Positions 1 through 5,992 of a stretch of 6,429 bases of DNA are shown one piece after another. The position numbers were made by a program, and so were the translations under genes. Numbering within the stretch: position 1 is the stretch's first letter; the number at the start of each line of letters is the position of its first letter. The notes below the pieces were generated by a model that made no database searches, was not told where the DNA came from, and was given only the letters and a program-made list of their open reading frames with translations. The stretch is from contig CAYWZW010000125.1 in the NCBI GenBank assembly GCA_964462945.1, positions 1 through 6,429 on the forward strand. Direction: 5' to 3'. This DNA comes from GCA-020343675 sp964462945 (GTDB lineage Bacteria; Planctomycetota; Phycisphaerae; Sedimentisphaerales; Anaerobacaceae).

Positions 1-140
1 AGAAGTCATACACCTTATCCTTCTAAGGGGGATACGATGTTCCTTGGCCATCCCAATTTTTGCCCGATTGTAATACCCCGGTCATTTCTCGAAAAAACAC
101 CCCGACACCCGCAATTCCCGCCCACCAATAACGAATTAAG

Positions 141-151
141 TATGGCGTCCC
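141..151. repeat. Target site duplication of the MITE, left copy
   Basis: TATGGCGTCCC here is repeated exactly at 285-295 on the other side of the 133-bp element. The empty site at 5972-5982 has a single copy. Confidence 0.8.
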
Positions 152-284
152 TAATGGCACTAAGTTAAGGGAATTGTGGCCCAAAGAGCAGTTTGTTTAC
201 CGGCGATATCACTGAGATTTCCAATCAAACGGCACTCTTAGTCAGCCTCGAAAGCGGTTAAATATGCTTAACTTAGTGCCATTA
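152..284. mobile_element. 133-bp MITE-like element with perfect 18-bp inverted repeats
   Basis: The 18 bases at 152-169 (TAATGGCACTAAGTTAAG) are the exact reverse complement of 267-284. The 11 bases TATGGCGTCCC flank the element directly at 141-151 and 285-295. The 12th base, T, can be assigned either to the duplication or to the element. The uninterrupted site exists at 5963-5992, which confirms a clean insertion. The interior of about 97 bp has no coding capacity. Target duplications of 10-13 bp are typical of IS4 and IS231-type elements, so it may be a non-autonomous derivative moved in trans by an IS4-family transposase. That family assignment is inference. Confidence 0.82.
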
Positions 285-295
285 TATGGCGTCCC
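285..295. repeat. Target site duplication of the MITE, right copy
   Basis: This is an exact copy of 141-151, directly following the right inverted repeat. After it, the element arm resumes with GGATTCGCC (297-305), as in the uninterrupted arm at 5984-5992. Confidence 0.8.
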
Positions 296-345
296 TGGAT
301 TCGCCACCGGATTCGCCCTCCCAGATACGGCAAGGACAGCCTCAT

Positions 346-1863
346 TTAAGGCCGAGGTTCTGCACCAGATGCTTCACGAGACGCTTTTTCTACCCACTTC
401 AGGAGTCTGATCTCTTCTGCAGTTTCTTCATCACGGATTTGCGCCGGTGATTTTGGATTCTCGATTGCGGAGATGTCTTCAAGCTTCACGCCGGAGAATC
501 CGACCTTGCCCTTGGGATCCGAACATCTGAATCGGACCCAGACGGTAAGTGTATCCACACCGGCAGGAAGGGTAATATGCGAACTCTGAGGGTCGCCAGC
601 GCCCTTATCGCCGCTGAATACCAATTCGAAAGCCCCTTTTGTGGTGTTGTCTGGACCGCGAACTGCAACGCGCCCGGCTTGCGGCCCGCCTCTGCCATCG
701 GGCAGGGGGGCCAATCCTGCCATTTGTTGACCGGTCAGGTCTCTTCCATCGGGCCCATTAGGGGCCGCGTGCAGAGAAAAAGACCAATCACCCTTGATAG
801 AGTCCATCTCCAGCGTGCTCAGACAGGCGGTTAGTCTGTACGTATGACCCGGCGTCAAGCCAAGGAATTTCCTATATACGCCATGTTCCCCGCCCTGGGG
901 CGGTGCCTTTATGGCTTGGTAGTAGGGGTTGGTCAAAAGTGCCTTCACAGGTTCGTAACGACGCACGCCGGCGTATCGCTCTCCTTGTTCGAAGGCAGCC
1001 TTGTCGGTGTTGGCTGTGGTACTCCAGGCCGTCCAGTTGGGTGCGACACCCGTAAAAAATGGGATCCCGTACGTTTCTTCCTGACCGTAGCCGTCGCTGC
1101 TTACATGAATAGCTGCGATGTCCGATGGAATAGCGTTGGTAAGCAATGGAATATTGTTGGCACGCAGCTCATCCGGCGGCATCTCGTGGCGAAAGCCCCT
1201 AAGCCACACATCCAGATCCAATTCCTTCACCTCCACTGGAATCTTGATCGTGTAGGCCGTCAGTCTGCCGTGAACGACGTCTCCACCACCGCTAAGGGGT
1301 GTGTCCGGAGGCATCCTCCGGTAACGCCAGCGAATGTAGACTGAATCATAGCCCACAGCGTCTGGTGGGTTGATCCATTTGACGTCAATCGTACGAGCGC
1401 TTCCGTCGTAAGAGGTGCTAAGGGAGAGCGGTGGTTTTGGAATTCCCAAACCAGTTTCCGTTCCCGCAAGAAAGTAGTTTCTGTTAGATCCTATGATTGA
1501 CAGCATGCTTCCCTGCGCCATACGAGCCACCATTGCCTCCGCATTTGGATTCCTGCTAGCCCTTCTGAAAATCGCATCGGAATAGACAACGGCTCGCGCC
1601 AGGCGATTCACGACTGATTCCGGGGCCTCGCCGGCAAAAGTATTGATGGAGACGTTAGTGAAGTGCACAACGTGGGGGTCCTGTACATAACCAAGGACCA
1701 GTGTGCCCCCCGTCGCACCCCCCATGAACGGGATGTTCGCTGGTCTGATTCGCGCAGCGGGTTGCTGTTCCCTCGAAAGTCCGGCATAGCAAAGCACCGG
1801 AATGATTGATGTCACTAGGAACCTGTTCATTGAATTCTGCCAGCCTCTTCTTCTCTTATCCAT
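346..1863 (-). CDS. Exported protein of unknown function, with fibronectin III-like and C-terminal beta-rich regions
   Basis: I do not recognise this as a named gene. The chosen start is the ATG at 1863, giving 505 residues, because AGGAAAGGA lies upstream with AGGA 9 nt from it. An ATG at 1890 in the same frame is less well placed. The N-terminus has a basic segment (DKRRRG) followed by a hydrophobic run (FLVTSIIPVLCYAG), consistent with a Sec signal peptide cleaved after Cys-Tyr-Ala. Counted from this start, residues about 142-255 resemble a fibronectin III-like beta sandwich (PKPPLSLS, then IDVKWINPP, then YIRWRY). Residues about 270-465 look like a carbohydrate-binding or jelly-roll type module (FLGLTPGHTYRLTACLSTLE, then a TLTVWVRFRC strand and GFSGVKLEDIS). 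The C-terminal ~40 residues are charged and probably helical. It lies 42 bp downstream of the Ig-like gene, so it was probably co-transcribed with it. No enzymatic motif is seen. The domain calls are fold impressions, not firm assignments. Confidence 0.8.
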   Translation of the reverse strand: MDKRRRGWQNSMNRFLVTSIIPVLCYAGLSREQQPAARIRPANIPFMGGATGGTLVLGYVQDPHVVHFTNVSINTFAGEAPESVVNRLARAVVYSDAIFRRASRNPNAEAMVARMAQGSMLSIIGSNRNYFLAGTETGLGIPKPPLSLSTSYDGSARTIDVKWINPPDAVGYDSVYIRWRYRRMPPDTPLSGGGDVVHGRLTAYTIKIPVEVKELDLDVWLRGFRHEMPPDELRANNIPLLTNAIPSDIAAIHVSSDGYGQEETYGIPFFTGVAPNWTAWSTTANTDKAAFEQGERYAGVRRYEPVKALLTNPYYQAIKAPPQGGEHGVYRKFLGLTPGHTYRLTACLSTLEMDSIKGDWSFSLHAAPNGPDGRDLTGQQMAGLAPLPDGRGGPQAGRVAVRGPDNTTKGAFELVFSGDKGAGDPQSSHITLPAGVDTLTVWVRFRCSDPKGKVGFSGVKLEDISAIENPKSPAQIRDEETAEEIRLLKWVEKASREASGAEPRP

Positions 1864-1872
1864 CTCTGTCCG

Positions 1873-1881
1873 TCCTTTCCT
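1873..1881 (-). promoter_or_regulatory. Ribosome binding site deciding the start at 1863
   Basis: On the minus strand this reads AGGAAAGGA, with the last AGGA 9 nt before the ATG at 1863. It lies inside the coding sequence that would follow from the ATG at 1890, which argues for the shorter protein. Confidence 0.6.
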
Positions 1882-2668
1882 GGAACACATACTTCAGCTT
1901 TCTTTTCAATGCCCCGGGCACTCGTAGCCCTCATCGATCTCGTATACTGCATAGTCTGGGTGTCTCCGCCAGTATGTGCCTCCTTCACTAGTCAGCCAGT
2001 TGTCAATTACGATCTTTGAGCAATAGAAGCCCCAGCACCCGGCTCCATACTTCTCACTGACGCTGACATGCTTGGCCGCTGTAAAGAGGCGCTTGTTGCT
2101 TGAGCCTACTATGGGAGCATCTTTGTAGGAAAATTCGTTGTCATAGGCGAGCCCCCATGGACAATAGCTCACTTGGCCGCCGTTGTAAAAATACCGGAAC
2201 GCGCAGTCCCCAATTCCGCCGCTACCATCTGGCTGGCAGCAACACATCTCAAGCTTGTTGCCACAATCATCAAGCATGTAGCCGTCTGTTCCATCACATG
2301 CAGTAGATACGCAAAGCGTTGGATAGTCGCCGTACTCATTGTAGTAATCCTGCCAGCCGGTCACGCTTCCGAGTTCCCACTTGACAGTAATTGAATCCCC
2401 TGGATCGGTATCGCAACATTTGGCAGTAACTACATAGTCTCCAAACTTGTCGGTTCCTATAAGTGTCGTAGTGAGACCTGTGGAATTGGACAACGACGCG
2501 CTTGAACCAGAAGGTTTTTGGAGCGTCCAGTGTGGCTCTCCTGCCGGAAAAGACGCGCCTGGAGGAGAAGGTACTGCCTGCAAATCCACATAGTCGCCTG
2601 AACAAACAATGTACAAAGGGCCTTCACTTGCGGTTCCCTGTTTTACCACCTTCTCCACCGCAACGATC

Positions 2669-3060
2669 GTGACCTGCTTTTGCGCGCTGCTGGTACCGCA
2701 GGTGGCGATGACGGTTTTCGGGCCTGGGGTGCTCCAATTGGTTGTCCACTGCGAGCCGCTGCCCGTGGCAGGATTCTGTCCGCCACTCCACGTTACGGTC
2801 ACAAGATGTGCGCTGTTCGGAGGCTCGGTTAGTGCTCCAAACGTGACGTTTTCGCCGACGCATGCAACCACTTTGCTCGAAATCACCTCCACGATCTCCA
2901 CAATAGTGACCTGCTTTTGTGCGCTGCTACTGCCGCAGGTGGCGGTGACGGTTTTCGTGCCGCCCGTGCTCCAGTTCGTGGTGAACTGCGAGCCGCTGCC
3001 GGTTGAGGGGATGCCTCCGCCACTCCATGTTACGCTCACGTATGACGCGCAGTTCGGCGG
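2669..3060 (-). repeat. Tandem Ig-like coding repeats, period 237 bp (79 residues)
   Basis: GTGACCTGCTTTTG on the plus strand starts at 2669 and again at 2906, giving a period of 237 bp. The encoded units share VTWSGG, TGSGSQ, TTNWST, KTV-ATCG-SSAQKQVTIV and NVTFGA. The right-hand unit is cut at 3060 by the insertion, and its missing N-terminal half is found at 5998-6130. Adjacent units differ clearly at the DNA level: by eye about 70 percent match in the stretch around VTVTWSGG. Confidence 0.85.
3007..3060 (-). repeat. 54-bp target duplication, left copy
   Basis: This stretch matches 5994-6047 at 50 of 54 bases in the same orientation, with differences at 3011, 3022, 3035 and 3045. It abuts the left boundary of the restriction-modification insert exactly: the match stops at 3060 after TTCGGCGG. 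It encodes the PPNCASYVSVTWSGGGIP stretch of the Ig-like unit. Confidence 0.75.
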
Positions 3061-3065
3061 CCATT

Positions 3066-3086
3066 AGGGACACCATACGTATTTCC
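3066..3086 (-). repeat. Left inverted end motif of the insert
   Basis: The motif starts AGGGACACCATACGTA and matches the reverse complement of 5963-5983 at 17 of 21 positions. It starts 5 bases inside the left edge of the insert. Motifs of the form GTATGGYGTCCCT are familiar to me from repeats near REP-associated Y1 transposases, but that link is a recollection and not shown here. Confidence 0.6.
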
Positions 3087-3140
3087 AAGACATTCTTTCC
3101 CGCAATTCCGCCAAGCGTTTCTTTGTGTCGCATATAGTAT

Positions 3141-3160
3141 CCTTCGACCGGGCTCAGGAC
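3141..3160. repeat. Possible dispersed palindromic repeat downstream of the endonuclease
   Basis: CCTTCGACCGGGCTCAGGAC is an imperfect palindrome (outer TCCT/AGGA with a GGTC/GGGC core). It resembles the CCTTCGAC-GCTCAGGAC type of extragenic repeat found many times in diverse bacterial genomes. Only one copy is present in the window, so its repetitive nature cannot be shown here. It lies 52 bp past the endonuclease stop and could act as a weak transcript end, although no T run follows. Confidence 0.3.
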
Positions 3161-3211
3161 AAGTTCCGCCTCTCGCCGGACGTTGCAAGATTTCTTTTGC
3201 CCAGCTTTGAG

Positions 3212-4186
3212 TTACTCATCTTCCTCATAAGGTCCAAGGAAACGCTCACCGTTGAAGTGGATCAGGTGCGTCGGGGCCTCCGCGATCCAGACTTCCGTTT
3301 CCCAGGAGATGTCGTTGAGGTATTTCAACAAGGTCCGGCGGTCAAGAAAGGCCGTCACATATACAAGTCCGGCGTGCGATCCGGCAAATAGTTGCTTCAA
3401 TTCCTGCCGCCGCTTTGGATTCACAGGTCCGTGGCTCGTAACCGCCTCGATAAGAACGAGCCAGCTCTTCCGGCTGTAATGAACGACAACGTCGGGCATC
3501 TTCCCGTGCTCTTCGATCTGAACACCCAACGCTGCAAGCGCTTCGGAATCAAAATAGGCCCATTTTTTATGGGTGTCGCCCACGTAGATGACTTGCCCTG
3601 CCGGTGTGAAAAGTGGGCAAAAATCGTCGATGATTTTCTTGATGAGCACATTTTGCCCGCCGGGTGACAACCTGATCTGCTCTCCACTGCGGAGTCTTAG
3701 GGGTATGCGGCGCATGTCCCGCTCTCGCGCATAGAGGCGCTTCAGCGTTTCGACAGACTTCAGATACTCCTGCAACCGGGCCTTCCAGCTCGGCCTGCCA
3801 AATTCGCGTAGCAGCTTCAGGGCCGATGTCTCAATTTGATAGACTGCTTTCGGGCTGTTCGTTGCTCGCGACGGCCTGTCGGGATTCGGCAGAACCAGCG
3901 CTGCCTGCACGAACTGATGAACAGTCTGCCGCCGCACCGTCTCGCGTGTGTTAGGTGCGTATTGCTTGCCGTAATGCGCGGCGAAAAAATCCATCATGGG
4001 TGTAATGCCCATCAACGGGTCGCTCGCGTTCTCCCATTCGTCCTCAGGTTTCAGGCCCAGGAGCGAAAGAAGCGTCAAGGCCGAACGTTCATTCTGTTGC
4101 TGCCGTGGAAGCCCAAGCGCCTCCAAGACCTCCAGCGCTTCTGCAATCTTTTGCTCGGCTTTCTTCGCTTTGGTCTTCTTAGCCAT
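3212..4186 (-). CDS. Type II restriction endonuclease, BsuBI/PstI family
   Basis: This enzyme would cut unmethylated DNA, with predicted specificity CTGCAG by analogy with PstI and BsuBI. The protein is 324 residues, close to those enzymes. The start is the ATG at 4186 (MAKKTKAKK), which overlaps the methyltransferase stop by 8 nt. The frame extends 24 codons upstream, but only within the methyltransferase. The N-terminal domain (about residues 10-150) contains YAPNTRETVRRQTVHQF and LPNPDRPSRATNSPKAVYQI, typical of the family's helix-turn-helix region. The C-terminal catalytic domain has VGDTHKKW (202-209), a PD pair at 231-232 in HGKMPDVVV, IEAVTSHGPV with Glu247, WETEVW (295-300) and HFNGERFLGP (310-319). 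PD and Glu247 fit the PD-(D/E)XK core, with the usual lysine position occupied differently. The gene appears full-length and undamaged. The overlap suggests translation coupled to the methyltransferase, which would help methylation come first. Confidence 0.95.
   Translation of the reverse strand: MAKKTKAKKAEQKIAEALEVLEALGLPRQQQNERSALTLLSLLGLKPEDEWENASDPLMGITPMMDFFAAHYGKQYAPNTRETVRRQTVHQFVQAALVLPNPDRPSRATNSPKAVYQIETSALKLLREFGRPSWKARLQEYLKSVETLKRLYARERDMRRIPLRLRSGEQIRLSPGGQNVLIKKIIDDFCPLFTPAGQVIYVGDTHKKWAYFDSEALAALGVQIEEHGKMPDVVVHYSRKSWLVLIEAVTSHGPVNPKRRQELKQLFAGSHAGLVYVTAFLDRRTLLKYLNDISWETEVWIAEAPTHLIHFNGERFLGPYEEDE
4179..4186 (-). other. 8-nt overlap of methyltransferase stop and endonuclease start
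   Basis: The minus strand reads ATGGCTAA: the endonuclease ATG (4186-4184) precedes the methyltransferase TAA (4181-4179) in a different frame. Weak SD-like GGAAAAGG lies 12 nt before the ATG. The arrangement favours reinitiation by ribosomes finishing the methyltransferase. Confidence 0.85.
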
Positions 4187-5699
4187 TGCTCTGGTGTACC
4201 TTTTCCAAAATTGTATCCACCGCTTCCTGATCCGGGAAGCCGTTGTCCACACGGGCACCGAGCCGCATGAGCTGTTCGCGTGTGGGATAGCGCATTTTCC
4301 TCAAGTCTGTGGCGTTGACCTGGGTATGCCCGCTGAAAAGGCGGAAGTATCGGTCGAACAACGTAGAATTCAAATACACCGCTAATCCCTTCGCCAGATT
4401 CGGCGGCAGCCCTTTGCCTGCCACGTGGAAGTAGTTCAGATGATTCTCGAAGCCAACGAGCGGCGATTGGACCCGCTGTGGATCGTAAATCGCCGCCACC
4501 ACCCTCCTGCGTTCCTCCTTCGCAGAGAAACGCTTAGTCAACACGTAATGCCCCGCCGGAACCATGAGATCGCGCGTTTGTTCCGACGACACGATTGCGT
4601 TTGGCTTCTTGTCCGATTCCGCCGGCCAGCGAACGAAGCCGCGCTCAAAATGGCACGGATGCACTAACGGCGCCGTCCCCGCTTCAGGCTGGAGCCGAAG
4701 GTGCTCCCTCGCCCGAAAATCCACGATGCGCCCCGTCGAAACCTCTATCCCCAATTGATCGAGCGGCGTTCCGAACCGCCGCATCCTGTGCATCACATCT
4801 TCGTCCTCGTCGTTTAGCACCAGATGGATGAAAGCATCCCTGTCGTGTGGCAAGACCACGTGTTCGTATGGCACGCGCCGCACGTTGACCTTGCGGAAAT
4901 CGGAGCCTTCCGACGACGAGATAGTCACATGCTTCGGCTTACGTCCCACCCGCACCGCGTGAACAATCACGTTCTCCTGAAGAACATCATCATCGCGAAA
5001 AGCCTTCTTGCGCGACTGAAACACGTGAATCCGCCGCAGCGCCATCACCTCCAGCAGGGCGAGGCGAAACCGGCGAAAATACGGCCCGTTGCAGAAACTG
5101 CGAGGCGTAATCGCTACCAGCTCGCCCCCCGGTTCCAGCATTTTGGCCGCCAACCATACGAACGCCGCGTAGAGGTTGGAAACCTCCATCCCCGCCGCGT
5201 CCAGCAGCTTACGCGTCTGCGACTGCCCGTTGATCTTTTTGTACGGCGGATTCAGGATCGCGTGGGTAAACCGTTCAGCCCCTCCAGCGAACAAGCCTTC
5301 GTCTGTCTGCGAGACGCCCACAGCCACGAAATCGTTAGCTCTCACTTCTCCGCGAAAGGTCATACCCGCTTTTGTGCAGGCAGCCTTGCAGCGGCCAAGT
5401 GCATTCTCCAAATATGGCAGCATCAATTCGTCACTCTCGTACGCCACCACCTCAACCGAGCGCAAGCAGCCCGTCCGCGAGATGAAAGTCTCCACTGCCG
5501 CCGCCGACAACACGCCCGCTCCGGCTCCTGCATCAAGAATCCGCACCGCCGCAACGTCTCGCTGGAACAGACCCGCCATGAAGTGCGCAATGGGCGCCGG
5601 CGTCAGGAATTGTCCTATTCTGGACTGTTCACGTCTTTGGTGATTTTTGCTCACCCTGTGACGAACGTGATCGAGCTGGCTTGTGATTTCAGTAGCCAT
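4179..5699 (-). CDS. Type II DNA adenine-N6 methyltransferase, gamma class (partner of the BsuBI/PstI-type endonuclease)
   Basis: This protein transfers a methyl group from S-adenosylmethionine to adenine N6 in the recognition site and so protects the host from the adjacent endonuclease. It has 506 residues, close to M.PstI and M.BsuBI. Motifs run in gamma-class order: X at 29-41 (GQFLTPAPIAHFM), I at 54-62 (ILDAGAGAG, the cofactor loop), an acidic II at 84-90 (VVAYESD), III-like ANDFV at 121-125, and catalytic IV NPPY at 150-153. EPGGELVAITPRSF follows at 189-202. The C-terminal half (about 230-500) is the target-recognition region and ends with the conserved GHTQVNATDLRKMRYP (457-472). The ATG at 5699 is preceded only by an A-rich stretch and no clear Shine-Dalgarno sequence. 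A promoter lies about 50 bp upstream. The CTGCAG specificity rests on the pairing with a BsuBI/PstI enzyme. In PstI the two genes are divergent, whereas here they are in tandem. Confidence 0.95.
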   Translation of the reverse strand: MATEITSQLDHVRHRVSKNHQRREQSRIGQFLTPAPIAHFMAGLFQRDVAAVRILDAGAGAGVLSAAAVETFISRTGCLRSVEVVAYESDELMLPYLENALGRCKAACTKAGMTFRGEVRANDFVAVGVSQTDEGLFAGGAERFTHAILNPPYKKINGQSQTRKLLDAAGMEVSNLYAAFVWLAAKMLEPGGELVAITPRSFCNGPYFRRFRLALLEVMALRRIHVFQSRKKAFRDDDVLQENVIVHAVRVGRKPKHVTISSSEGSDFRKVNVRRVPYEHVVLPHDRDAFIHLVLNDEDEDVMHRMRRFGTPLDQLGIEVSTGRIVDFRAREHLRLQPEAGTAPLVHPCHFERGFVRWPAESDKKPNAIVSSEQTRDLMVPAGHYVLTKRFSAKEERRRVVAAIYDPQRVQSPLVGFENHLNYFHVAGKGLPPNLAKGLAVYLNSTLFDRYFRLFSGHTQVNATDLRKMRYPTREQLMRLGARVDNGFPDQEAVDTILEKVHQSNG

Positions 5700-5751
5700 T
5701 TTTCGAGTTTGCCGTAAAAAATGCCAAACGACGACAGAGACCGCCTCCTAT

Positions 5752-5779
5752 ATCATAGCCTTGGACAGATAACTTTCAA
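5752..5779 (-). promoter_or_regulatory. Sigma-70-type promoter for the restriction-modification operon
   Basis: On the minus strand a TTGAAA -35 box (plus positions 5774-5779) and a TATGAT -10 box (5752-5757) are separated by 16 bp. Each differs from consensus by one base. Transcription would start near 5745, leaving a leader of about 46 nt before the methyltransferase ATG at 5699. No binding palindrome for a controller protein and no C gene are visible. Confidence 0.6.
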
Positions 5780-5906
5780 GCGATATTTCTCAAACAGGTT
5801 GCAGAGTGGCTGAGGGCACGAAATCTTTGCTTTGCTGGCGTTCATCCGAATCCGGCTTCTCGTCTGAATCCCCCATGCCTGAAGGACGGCCGTGAGAGCG
5901 CAAATC

Positions 5907-5992
5907 CCCCGGTCATTTCTCGAAAAAACACCCCGACATTCTCAATTCCCGCCCACCAATAACGAATTAAGTATGGCGTCCCTGGATTCGCC
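5907..5992 (+). repeat. Element arm, copy 2 (uninterrupted), right end of the insert
   Basis: This 86-bp stretch matches 76-152 plus 297-305 at 83 of 86 bases. It ends one base before the right-hand host duplication begins at 5994, so it marks the right boundary of the insert. It shows the empty target site of the MITE seen in copy 1. It introduces the stop codon (5967-5969) that truncates the N-terminal Ig-like fragment. Confidence 0.82.
5963..5990. repeat. Terminal inverted motif and imperfect hairpin at the right end
   Basis: CGAATT (5963-5968) can pair with GGATTCG (5984-5990) to give a stem of about 6 bp with one wobble pair and a loop of about 16 nt. The first 21 bases (5963-5983) are the inverted counterpart of 3066-3086. 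Subterminal hairpins are a feature of single-strand transposition systems such as IS200/IS605 and REP elements, but the stem here is short. Confidence 0.45.

Larger units (their letters stand above)
76..305 (+). repeat. Element arm, copy 1, split by a small insertion
   Basis: Positions 76-152 match 5907-5983 at 74 of 77 bases. After the insertion is skipped, 297-305 continues the match to 5984-5992. Together this gives an 86-bp arm with three differences, clustered at about 108-111. The arm ends in an AAGTATGGCGTCCCTGGATT motif whose inverted form occurs at 3066-3086. Both copies have the same orientation, so here the body of the element would lie to the left, outside the window, with its right boundary near 305. 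The sequence shows that this is a repeat. Calling it the end of a mobile element is inference from copy 2, which bounds an insertion. Confidence 0.8.
1..345. other. Gene-free stretch holding nested repeats
   Basis: No convincing coding sequence is visible here on either strand. Positions 1-75 show nothing recognisable. Positions 76-305 hold one arm of a repeat element that recurs at 5907-5992, interrupted by a small MITE-like insertion at 152-284. Positions 306-345 are the short tail before the stop codon of the next gene. No clear Rho-independent terminator was found downstream of that gene: there is no GC-rich hairpin followed by a T run in the minus-strand direction. Confidence 0.6.
1906..3063 (-). 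pseudogene. C-terminal part of an interrupted Ig-like repeat exported protein
   Basis: This frame is open from a TAA at 3064-3066, created by the insertion, to the TGA at 1906-1908. There is no convincing start: the first candidate is a GTG at 3039 in the middle of a conserved repeat (NCASYVSVTWSGGG), so the fragment is probably not made as such. Residue numbers here count from that GTG. It begins inside one Ig-like unit, followed by a full unit about 79 residues later (VTVTWSGGQNPATGSGSQW, then KTVIATCGTSSAQKQVTIV). A third, different PKD/Ig-like domain follows at about residues 140-220. A cysteine-rich C-terminal domain at about 240-377 has 11 cysteines, including a CCC triplet, suggesting an extracytoplasmic, disulfide-bonded fold. 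The N-terminal half is at 5967-6429. The joined protein would have been at least about 510 residues. Its role, perhaps surface adhesion or binding, is inference. Confidence 0.8.

Noticed and set aside
844..1344. Plus-strand open frame of 166 codons opposite the 505-residue exported protein.
   Set aside because: There is no recognisable motif or upstream ribosome site, and it lies opposite a longer frame with a signal peptide and a good Shine-Dalgarno sequence.
1906..3039. Treating the C-terminal Ig fragment as a complete gene starting at the GTG at 3039.
   Set aside because: The GTG encodes the internal Val of the conserved VSVTWSGGG strand. There is no signal peptide or ribosome site, and the missing N-terminal half is found across the insert.
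2669..3060. Possible CRISPR-like array because of regular repetition.
   Set aside because: The period is 237 bp, the repeats are diverged and in frame, and they encode Ig-like domains. These are coding tandem repeats.
4824..5717. Long plus-strand open frame (297 codons) opposite the methyltransferase.
   Set aside because: Composition is rich in His, Arg and Gln with no domain motif. It lies fully over a gene with all the methyltransferase motifs, so it is an antisense shadow.
5721..5813. 30-residue plus-strand frame (starts MPNDDRDRLLYHS) divergent from the methyltransferase.
   Set aside because: It has no ribosome site, overlaps the promoter, and shows no recognisable motif.
5797..5876. 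tRNA-like stretch: AGAGTGGCTGAGGGCA resembles a D-arm, and GTTCATCCGAATCC resembles a T-arm.
   Set aside because: The T-loop consensus is disrupted, and I could not form a matching acceptor stem or a proper anticodon arm, so there is no basis for a tRNA call. A decayed tRNA-Ser remnant is possible but unsupported.
5790..5876. 28-residue minus-strand frame (starts MGDSDEKPDSDE) upstream of the methyltransferase, considered as a controller protein or leader.
   Set aside because: It is too short for a C protein and has no helix-turn-helix. It is low-complexity with a weak ribosome site, and it lies upstream of the predicted promoter.
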